Origin: a virus
Virus record (IMG/VR): IMGVR_UViG_3300027759_000345
Span: 1 to 28,097 of that record
Strand: one strand, 5' to 3'
Length of the DNA stretch: 28,097 bases
In this document: one piece after another, positions 6,849 through 12,251 of the stretch
Position numbering within the stretch: position 1 is the stretch's first letter
How the letters are laid out: each line of letters begins with the position of its first letter
Notes under the pieces: model-generated
The model's input: only the letters and a program-made list of their open reading frames with translations
Database searches by the model: none
Told to the model about the DNA's origin: nothing
Translations under genes and position numbers: made by a program

Positions 6849-7285
6849 GAAGTGCGGCAATCGCCATATCTGTTTGGCTGTTGTCGTCTGTCTCAGCCAC
6901 CGCCAATGCAATCGTGGTGGCTGAGATCAGATCGCAAACCAGAGCAGCTATCGGCGAGCGTTGGGAAAGTGTGGCGGTGCGGATTGCATTCGTAGAGAGC
7001 CGATATAATCCGCGCGCTATTGGACCGAAGACAAAGCACGGTCGAGCGGCTGGAGTGTTTCAGGTCATGCCGGGAACAGCAAGAGCACTTGGATTTGATT
7101 ATAAGCGCCTGAATCAGATGCAATACGGGATCGCCGCTGGCGTGGCTCATATGCGCCTGTGCATTCAGTTTGGCGTGCAAACAGATGCCGAGATGGCCGC
7201 GTGTCATTTAAAGGGAGTCGGTGGATGGAAACGAAAGTCAAAGACACAATCAAAATATGTGAAAAACGTACTCAAGAATTTATAG
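6845..7285 (+). CDS. Secreted SLT-type lytic transglycosylase
   Basis: This 146-residue protein has an N-terminal signal peptide (hydrophobic 4-20, probable cleavage after SATANA near residue 22). The SLT fold shows the catalytic Glu51 in AFVESRYNP, then GVFQVMPGTARALG at 70-83 and IAAGVAHMR. The normal AAYNAG-like motif is altered to AACHLKGVGG. Family members cleave peptidoglycan without water, forming anhydro-muropeptides. In phages they are usually tail-associated for DNA entry; here the gene lies in the early operon, away from tail and lysis genes, so it may weaken the wall in the periplasm during infection. The first Met gives an ATGA overlap. Confidence 0.85.
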   Translation: MRSAAIAISVWLLSSVSATANAIVVAEIRSQTRAAIGERWESVAVRIAFVESRYNPRAIGPKTKHGRAAGVFQVMPGTARALGFDYKRLNQMQYGIAAGVAHMRLCIQFGVQTDAEMAACHLKGVGGWKRKSKTQSKYVKNVLKNL

Positions 7286-7485
7286 ACGAAACCGGAAAGA
7301 CATTCGGGCGATTGACAGTGATCGAACGGATTTACATGAAGAGCAAACCAAAAAGATCACGCGCTGTCTTTAGGTGCCAATGTTCATGCGGAAATTATAT
7401 CAGCATGTCTGGTTGGCTGCTGCGCAAAGGAACAATAAAAGAGTGCGGAGTATGCGCTCAAGTTTGGGAGAAGAAAGATGACTGA
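7225..7485 (+). CDS. Small zinc-ribbon protein, HNH/AP2-associated N-domain type
   Basis: This 86-residue protein starts at ATG 7225 inside the SLT gene (61-nt overlap), with AAGGGAG 9 nt upstream. It contains GKTFGRLTVIER, then FRCQCSCGNYISMSGWLLRKGTIKECGVC. This FGRLTV…C.CxCG…SCG.C pattern is the zinc-ribbon module usually found at the N-terminus of phage homing-endonuclease-like (HNH/AP2) proteins. Here no nuclease domain follows, so it is either a free DNA-binding module or the relic of a larger gene. The DNA is visibly AT-richer than the upstream part of the operon. Confidence 0.75.
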   Translation: METKVKDTIKICEKRTQEFIDETGKTFGRLTVIERIYMKSKPKRSRAVFRCQCSCGNYISMSGWLLRKGTIKECGVCAQVWEKKDD

Positions 7486-7660
7486 CGATATTGTAGCAAA
7501 GTTGCGCTTGATCTGTAAATGCGGGACAATCTATGAAGTGTGCAACTTGCCTATGGATATTTTTGAAGTTGTTAAGAGTGTCAATACTGCAAAATGCCCG
7601 ACATGCAGTAAAGGCGGAAAGACAGCGGCGGTATATGTAGAGAAAAAAAATGAACGATAG
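7478..7660 (+). CDS. Small four-cysteine protein, unknown function
   Basis: This 60-residue protein overlaps the genes on both sides by 8 and 11 nt and has a purine-rich ribosome site (GGGAGAAGAAAG). It has CKCG…C near residues 13-22 and CPTC at about 40-43, enough for a zinc ribbon. It ends in a lysine-rich tail. No family is recognised. Translational coupling in a row of overlapping genes is the main reason to accept it. Confidence 0.65.
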   Translation: MTDDIVAKLRLICKCGTIYEVCNLPMDIFEVVKSVNTAKCPTCSKGGKTAAVYVEKKNER

Positions 7661-8177
7661 AAACGCAGAAATCGTTAGACTTTGGAACGCTAACAAGAGC
7701 GCCACATTTATTTCAATGGAATTGAACATCACCCGCAACACCATCATTGGCGTTGTAACAAGGCTTCGCCCTTCTGGCATCATTACGCGGCCAATAGTGT
7801 TTGAATACTCAAAACGCGGGCGTCTTGGAAATATAGCAAAACACGGGCATAAATTACGCAAGCCAAGAGATCAAAAAATAAAACTGCCAGATCATCTGCT
7901 GACGGATGCGCCGATCATGTATCAAGATGAAAACAGTTCAGCCGCTAACGGATTGGCGCTAATTGATCTGGAGCATAATCAATGCCGTTTTCCGACCAGC
8001 CGGTTCAACGATCAGCATTATTTCTGCGGTGCTGTGACGCGCGATAGCAAAACCAATTATTGTTCTGAGCATCACGGAATTGTTTTTGTAAAAAAGCGCA
8101 AATTGACTCCTGCCGAAATAGCAGAAATCAAAAAGTGTCAATCTTTGAAACAGTGGTTAGCTGGCGCTCAACGCTGA
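7650..8177 (+). CDS. GcrA-like cell-cycle regulator
   Basis: This is a 175-residue protein. Residues 4-40 form the GcrA N-terminal helix-turn-helix (RNAEIVRLWNANKSATFISMEL…ITRNTIIGVVTRL); family members read TRNAVIGKVHRL at the same place. The C-terminus has CRFP (112-115), FCG (125-127) and NYCSEHH (136-142), the conserved metal-ligand-like part of GcrA that contacts sigma-70 RNA polymerase. In Caulobacter and relatives GcrA activates promoters carrying CcrM-methylated GANTC sites. A phage copy would be expected to redirect cell-cycle transcription or to activate phage late promoters; which is not visible. It is the last rightward gene and overlaps the convergent operon by 10 nt. This gene is the strongest host clue (Alphaproteobacteria). 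Confidence 0.88.
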   Translation: MNDRNAEIVRLWNANKSATFISMELNITRNTIIGVVTRLRPSGIITRPIVFEYSKRGRLGNIAKHGHKLRKPRDQKIKLPDHLLTDAPIMYQDENSSAANGLALIDLEHNQCRFPTSRFNDQHYFCGAVTRDSKTNYCSEHHGIVFVKKRKLTPAEIAEIKKCQSLKQWLAGAQR

Positions 8178-8377
8178 AAGAAATAGTTGGCGATCCATGA
8201 CACACTAGCGCCAAGGATTGCTGCAACGCCTATCAATGTGCGCCATCCGCCTTTGACTTGTGCAAAGTCTTCTCGTATGCAGCGCACATCTGTTTTCAGT
8301 TCTTTCATTTCGCGATTCAGAACTTCAAGTTGCGCCTTTACGCTGCCCATGTCTTGATACATTTCCAGATCGCTCAT
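8168..8377 (-). CDS. Small membrane protein, XhlA/holin-like
   Basis: This 69-residue protein starts at ATG 8377 (ATGA overlap with the o-spanin stop, GAGGG 7-8 nt upstream); the longer start at 8392 lacks this. An N-terminal coiled coil (VKAQLEVLNREMKELKTDVRCIRED) leads into one C-terminal membrane segment (TLIGVAAILGASVSWIANYFF). This is the layout of XhlA-type haemolysin/holin accessory proteins. As the last gene of the lysis cassette it is a holin candidate, competing with the membrane proteins at 9445 and 9956. Confidence 0.7.
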   Translation of the reverse strand: MSDLEMYQDMGSVKAQLEVLNREMKELKTDVRCIREDFAQVKGGWRTLIGVAAILGASVSWIANYFFQR

Positions 8378-8571
8378 TTCTTGCCCTCGCAAAATCCTTC
8401 GCGGCGGGCATTGTTTATCTTAACCTCAGTGATCGTTTGAGGCGTATCTTTAGACGACCACGAAATATCACGCCAGACGGTGCAAGACGACAGATCAGTC
8501 GCGCCTATGCCCATCACTTTCGAGCAGCCTGTCAGGACTAACAGCGGCAGAATCACCAGCATCAATCGCAT
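8374..8571 (-). CDS. Rz1-like outer-membrane lipoprotein (o-spanin)
   Basis: This is a 65-residue lipoprotein precursor with a short signal peptide ending in the lipobox LTGC (Cys16 lipidated). The mature part (about 50 residues) has two further cysteines in the pattern SSCTVWRDISWS…NNARREGFC, which recurs in small lysis lipoproteins of alphaproteobacterial phages. It is not proline-rich like lambda Rz1. The gene starts inside the Rz-like gene (77-nt overlap, different frame), the classic nested spanin arrangement. It would connect the outer membrane to the inner-membrane Rz partner and fuse the membranes at the end of lysis. Confidence 0.8.
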   Translation of the reverse strand: MRLMLVILPLLVLTGCSKVMGIGATDLSSCTVWRDISWSSKDTPQTITEVKINNARREGFCEGKK

Positions 8572-8725
8572 GTTGCGTCCTCTTTAGAATGTCCGACATT
8601 ACTTGAGCTTCATAATCGGAAACGGCGTCTGATCTGATTTTAACATAAACGCCGCTCAAGACCACTACAAGAGCGATAGCAATCATAGCGTATCGCCCAA
8701 GCGGGCTGAACAATAACGGGATCAT
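8495..8725 (-). CDS. Rz-like inner-membrane spanin (i-spanin)
   Basis: This is a 76-residue protein with one N-terminal membrane anchor (residues 11-30, YAMIAIALVVVLSGVYVKI) and a short charged periplasmic helix. It lies directly after the lysozyme (ATGA overlap) and contains the start of the Rz1-like gene. The size is below lambda Rz but usual for the short spanins of this phage group. Identification rests on topology, order and the nested lipoprotein gene rather than on sequence signature. Confidence 0.75.
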   Translation of the reverse strand: MIPLLFSPLGRYAMIAIALVVVLSGVYVKIRSDAVSDYEAQVMSDILKRTQHAIDAGDSAAVSPDRLLESDGHRRD

Positions 8726-9441
8726 GCGCCCTCCTCATCTAGCCTCTGTTTGCGGAAATACCAGACGGCGCCAGCAGCCGCAATGATAACCACCAAGATC
8801 AGCACAGTTGGGCTGAACGACCCAAGCATATCGCCGCCTTCGCGAACCATCGGCATGACCTCTTGCACCACTGCAATGGTGCCAAGCCCGCCAGCAGCAA
8901 CAGCCGCATTGGCTTCTTTAGATTGAACGATAGACTTTGACGCCTTGGGCTGATCCGGCGTGAATCGCGCCTGTGTATGAACCACTGGAACATCGGTATC
9001 AAGACCGCGCCACAACTTAACTTCTGCGCGACGACGACGAACCAACCCCGGAAGCTCTTTACCTCCGCCTTTAGTCCATTTCATAAACTCGGCTGGAACT
9101 TCGTCGAACTTCTCAGCGTTGACCTTCTTCAATAATGTAGACTTAGCAAGAGCGCCTACGCCAGCATTGTAAGCAAAATCAACAAGCGCATCAAATTGAC
9201 CTTGAGTAAGATTAACCTTGACATACTTTCTGACGCCATCCTCGTATTGTCCCATATCGCGCTTGAGGATTTCCTCGGCGTCATCTTTGGTGATTTCAAG
9301 ATCAGCGCTCACAATAGGAACGCCAGCCGCCGAAGTATGGCCGTAACCAATCGTCCAAACAGCCGCTGGGCATTTGTACGCCTTGAGCCTCAATCCTTCA
9401 AATTCTTTAACCGTTGCAAGACCTTCTGCGGACATTTTCAT
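8722..9441 (-). CDS. T4-type lysozyme (GH24 endolysin) with C-terminal membrane segment
   Basis: This is a 239-residue endolysin. The GH24 catalytic triad has the phage-lysozyme spacing E-8-(D/C)-5-T: Glu15 (EFEGLRLKAY), Cys24 where T4 has Asp20, and Thr30 in WTIGYGHT. GQFDALVDFAYNAG (81-94) and PGLVRRRRAEVKLW (131-144) complete the domain. Residues ~150-205 are a linker and 211-229 (PTVLILVVIIAAAGAVWYF) a transmembrane helix. It hydrolyses peptidoglycan at lysis. There is no N-terminal signal or SAR segment, so export should need a holin, while the C-terminal helix may tether it to the inner membrane. AGGAAAG supports the start. Confidence 0.92.
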   Translation of the reverse strand: MKMSAEGLATVKEFEGLRLKAYKCPAAVWTIGYGHTSAAGVPIVSADLEITKDDAEEILKRDMGQYEDGVRKYVKVNLTQGQFDALVDFAYNAGVGALAKSTLLKKVNAEKFDEVPAEFMKWTKGGGKELPGLVRRRRAEVKLWRGLDTDVPVVHTQARFTPDQPKASKSIVQSKEANAAVAAGGLGTIAVVQEVMPMVREGGDMLGSFSPTVLILVVIIAAAGAVWYFRKQRLDEEGA

Positions 9442-9444
9442 GGC

Positions 9445-9939
9445 TTACTTTCCTGTTTTGATGGCTTGAACTTCGCGTTCCAGAAGTGAAATCTTCTGTT
9501 CAAGATAGGCTCTGGCTAGAGCAGCATCGGATCGAATTGACGATCTGGCTTGCGCTGCATCGGCGGTCATCTCAAGGCGAGATTTTTCAATCGCAGCCAT
9601 AGATTTTTCACGGTCGAGCGTCATCGCTGCTCGCGCTAATGCCGCGTCGCGCTCAACTTTGTCGATCTTGTCGTTCAGTTGCTCGCGGATCACCGCCATA
9701 TCAATCGTAGTACCTTGAGGCGGAATAGCTTTGTTCTCAGACGTTACGACGACAGAGACTTTGGATTTAAGCTGGATGATCTCTGAGTTAGCAGATGACA
9801 AGCTATTCATGAGGTAGACGACGCAAGAGAACAGGATCGGCACGCCAGCGAATACAACTTTTTCAACTAGCGCACCCTTGCTGGCGCTTGCTGCCATGTC
9901 TTCTGAAATTTTAGCCTGTTTTTCTTCGGCGGTCGCCAT
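9445..9939 (-). CDS. Coiled-coil membrane protein, holin candidate
   Basis: This is a 164-residue protein with a single membrane segment at about residues 26-46 (EKVVFAGVPILFSCVVYLM). A long charged helical region rich in Ala, Arg and Asp (RDAALARAAMTLDREK, SDAALARAYLEQK) follows and should form a coiled coil. It is encoded 3 nt upstream of the lysozyme. One membrane helix plus coiled coil is compatible with a pinholin-like or antiholin-like role, or a lysis-timing partner. No family is recognised. Confidence 0.75.
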   Translation of the reverse strand: MATAEEKQAKISEDMAASASKGALVEKVVFAGVPILFSCVVYLMNSLSSANSEIIQLKSKVSVVVTSENKAIPPQGTTIDMAVIREQLNDKIDKVERDAALARAAMTLDREKSMAAIEKSRLEMTADAAQARSSIRSDAALARAYLEQKISLLEREVQAIKTGK

Positions 9940-9955
9940 TTATAACCATCCTTAT

Positions 9956-10426
9956 CTAGTTGATCAAAATGGCTAAGATAAACAACCCAGCCATAATTGT
10001 CGTCGCTACTATAAAGATCAATCCAAGCTGGATCAGATCATCACGCATTTGCTTGGCTTCGCGGGCTTTTTGTTCTTCAAGTTGTCTGTGTTGCTTTCGC
10101 ACCCGAATGACCTCTTTAAGAACCTCCTCCCAGCCTTTTACACCATAAATTGAAACGAAGTCGTTCTTTACTTTTTCTGCCCAATCCGCTGCTTGCTTAC
10201 GCTTTACAACAGCATCAAGAGCAATTTCTTCTGCGGTGACCTTGCTAAACAGTTTTGGCTTTGGTGGCGTTTTGCTTGCTTGAGTAAGTTTAGCAACCGA
10301 TCCGTACAGTTTAGCAATATCAACACACATAGAGTTGATGTCTTTGCCAATTTTTATTCCCTGCTGAACTGCGCTATACGCGGTTTTAGCCGCTCCAAAT
10401 ATCAGCGCAATCGTTGCAGGGTCCAT
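9956..10426 (-). CDS. Membrane-anchored phage protein of unknown function
   Basis: This is a 156-residue protein from ATG 10426 (GAGG upstream); the longer frame to 10486 overlaps the preceding gene and adds an unconvincing basic leader. The N-terminus MDPATIALIFGAAKTAYSAVQQGIKIGKDI resembles a group of small late proteins in marine and podovirus-like phages. A lysine-rich middle and a QLEEQKAREAKQMRDD coiled coil precede a C-terminal membrane helix (132-153). It may take part in lysis or virion assembly at the membrane. No enzyme motif is seen. Confidence 0.75.
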   Translation of the reverse strand: MDPATIALIFGAAKTAYSAVQQGIKIGKDINSMCVDIAKLYGSVAKLTQASKTPPKPKLFSKVTAEEIALDAVVKRKQAADWAEKVKNDFVSIYGVKGWEEVLKEVIRVRKQHRQLEEQKAREAKQMRDDLIQLGLIFIVATTIMAGLFILAILIN

Positions 10427-10430
10427 TCCA

Positions 10431-10745
10431 TCATTGCCTCGTTTGTGGGCGGAACGGATAACGCCAGAAACCAATCTCAGATGCACCGCCGTTTACAGAA
10501 ATCTCAGCAAAGTATTTCTTGCCAGATTTAATTTGTAATGTGCTGGCGACGATTAGTCTGTAAGTGCCATTGCTGGCGCTTACATAATTCATAGCCGCTG
10601 GCCATGCTTGCCCGGCAACATTGCTTCCACAGTCGTCCTTAATCGTCACGGTGACTGTGGCATCGTTGACGTAAGTTTGATCGATTGCGTCCTGCAAGCC
10701 TTGCAGTTCCAGCACGTTTGTATTGGCGACAAAGGCAACCATCAT
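10431..10745 (-). CDS. Small beta-sandwich-like virion protein (hypothetical)
   Basis: This is a 104-residue protein taken from ATG 10745, which gives an ATGA overlap with the upstream repeat protein. VTVTIKDDCGSNVAG…YVSASNGTYRLIV…LKSGKKYFAEI-type alternation looks like an Ig-like or carbohydrate-binding-like beta sandwich, a type often found next to tail fibres. Two cysteines are present after the usable start. It probably decorates the tail tip or helps the repeat protein fold; this is inferred from position only. Confidence 0.65.
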   Translation of the reverse strand: MMVAFVANTNVLELQGLQDAIDQTYVNDATVTVTIKDDCGSNVAGQAWPAAMNYVSASNGTYRLIVASTLQIKSGKKYFAEISVNGGASEIGFWRYPFRPQTRQ

Positions 10746-11770
10746 GCAACCCATCGGTTAATTGTGATCTCAGAAACGCCATCGAGTGCCGAATAAATAT
10801 CGACCTCAGTATCGTTCAGAGCCGCATAAATTTCAATCGATCCAAGCAACAGAGTGCCGGGAGCAAATGTATTTCCTATTGCTTGTGCTGTTGATGTTCC
10901 AGCTGCATTTGCAACAGCTTTTTGGATGCTACTTGCAATACCTACGACGTTACACGATCCATTGGCGTTCGCTGCGGTCGCCGCTGTTGATGCGCCAACG
11001 CCAAGTACAACAGACGTACCGGCTCCAACAGCTAAGGATGAAAAGATTAAGCCGCCAACGCCTGTAACTGTGCAAGACCCTGTGGCCGCACCTGAACCAG
11101 CGTTGATAGAAGCGCCAACAGATGCCGCCGTTGAAGTTCCTGTACTCGCCCCAGCGCCAGCAATGATTGTTTGCGATGCGCCTGTAACGCTGCATGATCC
11201 AACAGCCGATCCAACGCTGTTTATAACTGTTGAACTTGATGCAACAACCGTTGACGATCCAGCCGCAGCGCCTATTGCTGAGTTTGTAGATTTTCCAATT
11301 CCAAGAACAACAGCGAATCCTTCGGACTCGCCAATATGATCTCCGGGATTAATGCTATCGCCAACAGCTGTTACGGTTGATGATCCTGATCCGCTGGCAA
11401 TGCCATTTGTAAAAGCAACGCTAACAGCCTGAACAGTGCTAGAGCCGCTTGCATCCGCAATGGCGGTATTCGTAGACGCACCAATACCTGAAGCATCGCC
11501 AGCGCCAACCGCAGCCGCAGTTGAACTTATGATAGCGTCAGAAGAAGCCGACGCTACGCCTGATCCTGATGCACTTGCAACGCTTGCAAATGTTGAAGCG
11601 CCAACGCTAGAAACAACGCACGATCCATCTGCGCTTCCTACTGCGCTGATTATTGCATCGCTGATAGCCTCAACAATACACGATCCAACCGCTGCTCCAT
11701 CGCCTTCGCGAACTTCTGTTTGCTGAAAGGCGTTTTTCTGAAACGCATTTGATTGGAAGCCAAAAGGCAT
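10742..11770 (-). CDS. Twenty-residue-repeat Gly/Ala/Ser virion protein
   Basis: This is a 342-residue, low-complexity protein. Residues 1-17 (MPFGFQSNAFQKNAFQQ) form an NAFQ-type leader seen at the start of phage structural proteins. Residues 26-305 consist of about 14 copies of a degenerate 20-residue unit, roughly (A)xGS-S/C-xVxAVGxSI-xxAxGxA. The last 37 residues are a distinct acidic, aromatic domain (IEIYAALNDTEVDIYSALDG). The regular period with small residues suggests a beta-solenoid or other fibrous fold, probably part of the tail fibre. About five units carry a cysteine after GS. Function is unknown. Confidence 0.75.
   Translation of the reverse strand: MPFGFQSNAFQKNAFQQTEVREGDGAAVGSCIVEAISDAIISAVGSADGSCVVSSVGASTFASVASASGSGVASASSDAIISSTAAAVGAGDASGIGASTNTAIADASGSSTVQAVSVAFTNGIASGSGSSTVTAVGDSINPGDHIGESEGFAVVLGIGKSTNSAIGAAAGSSTVVASSSTVINSVGSAVGSCSVTGASQTIIAGAGASTGTSTAASVGASINAGSGAATGSCTVTGVGGLIFSSLAVGAGTSVVLGVGASTAATAANANGSCNVVGIASSIQKAVANAAGTSTAQAIGNTFAPGTLLLGSIEIYAALNDTEVDIYSALDGVSEITINRWVA
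10856..11695 (-). repeat. Degenerate ~60-bp coding tandem repeat
   Basis: About 14 units of 20 codons make up most of the repeat protein. Units agree in protein pattern (GSSTVxAVG, GTSTAASVG, GSCTVTGVG) but differ considerably in DNA, so the array is old and held by protein selection rather than a fresh tandem expansion. Confidence 0.7.
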
Positions 11771-11776
11771 GATTTT

Positions 11777-12241
11777 TTATCCTTGCGGAGCCACCGGCCA
11801 AATCACATTAAATGGATCAGTTTGGATGGTTATATCACGCAAAGCCTCGCGATATGTAATCCAAGCAAACGGATCAACCGGAGCATCTGCAAGCTGCGTC
11901 CAATCAGAAGCAGCAAGGAGATCATTTCGCTGCTTACGAACTATCGCCCATTGCTCTGCATCCTTTCTAGATTTATAGGAGGCTTCATCTTCTGCGTTTT
12001 CAAAAACAGGTGCCGCAATATATCTTGTATACCATTTACCATCTACGTCCTGCATAACTCCATCGCGAGACGAGTACTGATATGCGCTCAGATCGGCAGG
12101 CTGCGGTCCTTCAAAAACTGGATCAAGACCTAGCCACTCTATGATCTCAGGCGACGGATTTTCCGGCATCGAAATCTGCGGAAATGCAGAACGGATATTT
12201 GTAATAATTTCGCCAGTGTTGCGGATTCTATATTCGCTCAT
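11777..12241 (-). CDS. Tail-fibre assembly chaperone-like protein
   Basis: This is a 154-residue protein. The C-terminal half carries RKQRNDLLAASDWTQLADAPVD…WITYREALRDIT…WPVAP, the pattern of the phage tail assembly chaperone domain (PF16778-type) linked to tail fibres. The N-terminal part is acidic and tryptophan/proline rich. Such proteins are encoded next to the fibre they help to fold or are incorporated at the fibre tip. It sits just downstream of the 631-residue fibre, which is its likely client. Confidence 0.8.
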   Translation of the reverse strand: MSEYRIRNTGEIITNIRSAFPQISMPENPSPEIIEWLGLDPVFEGPQPADLSAYQYSSRDGVMQDVDGKWYTRYIAAPVFENAEDEASYKSRKDAEQWAIVRKQRNDLLAASDWTQLADAPVDPFAWITYREALRDITIQTDPFNVIWPVAPQG

Positions 12242-12251
12242 GCGATCAACC

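Noticed and set aside
10856-11695. Possible CRISPR-like array
   Set aside because: The ~60-nt periodicity is degenerate, in frame with codons and without constant repeats or unique spacers.
10854-11726. + strand Pro/Ala/Val-rich frames opposite the repeat protein
   Set aside because: Their repetitive look is simply the complement of the 20-residue repeat gene.
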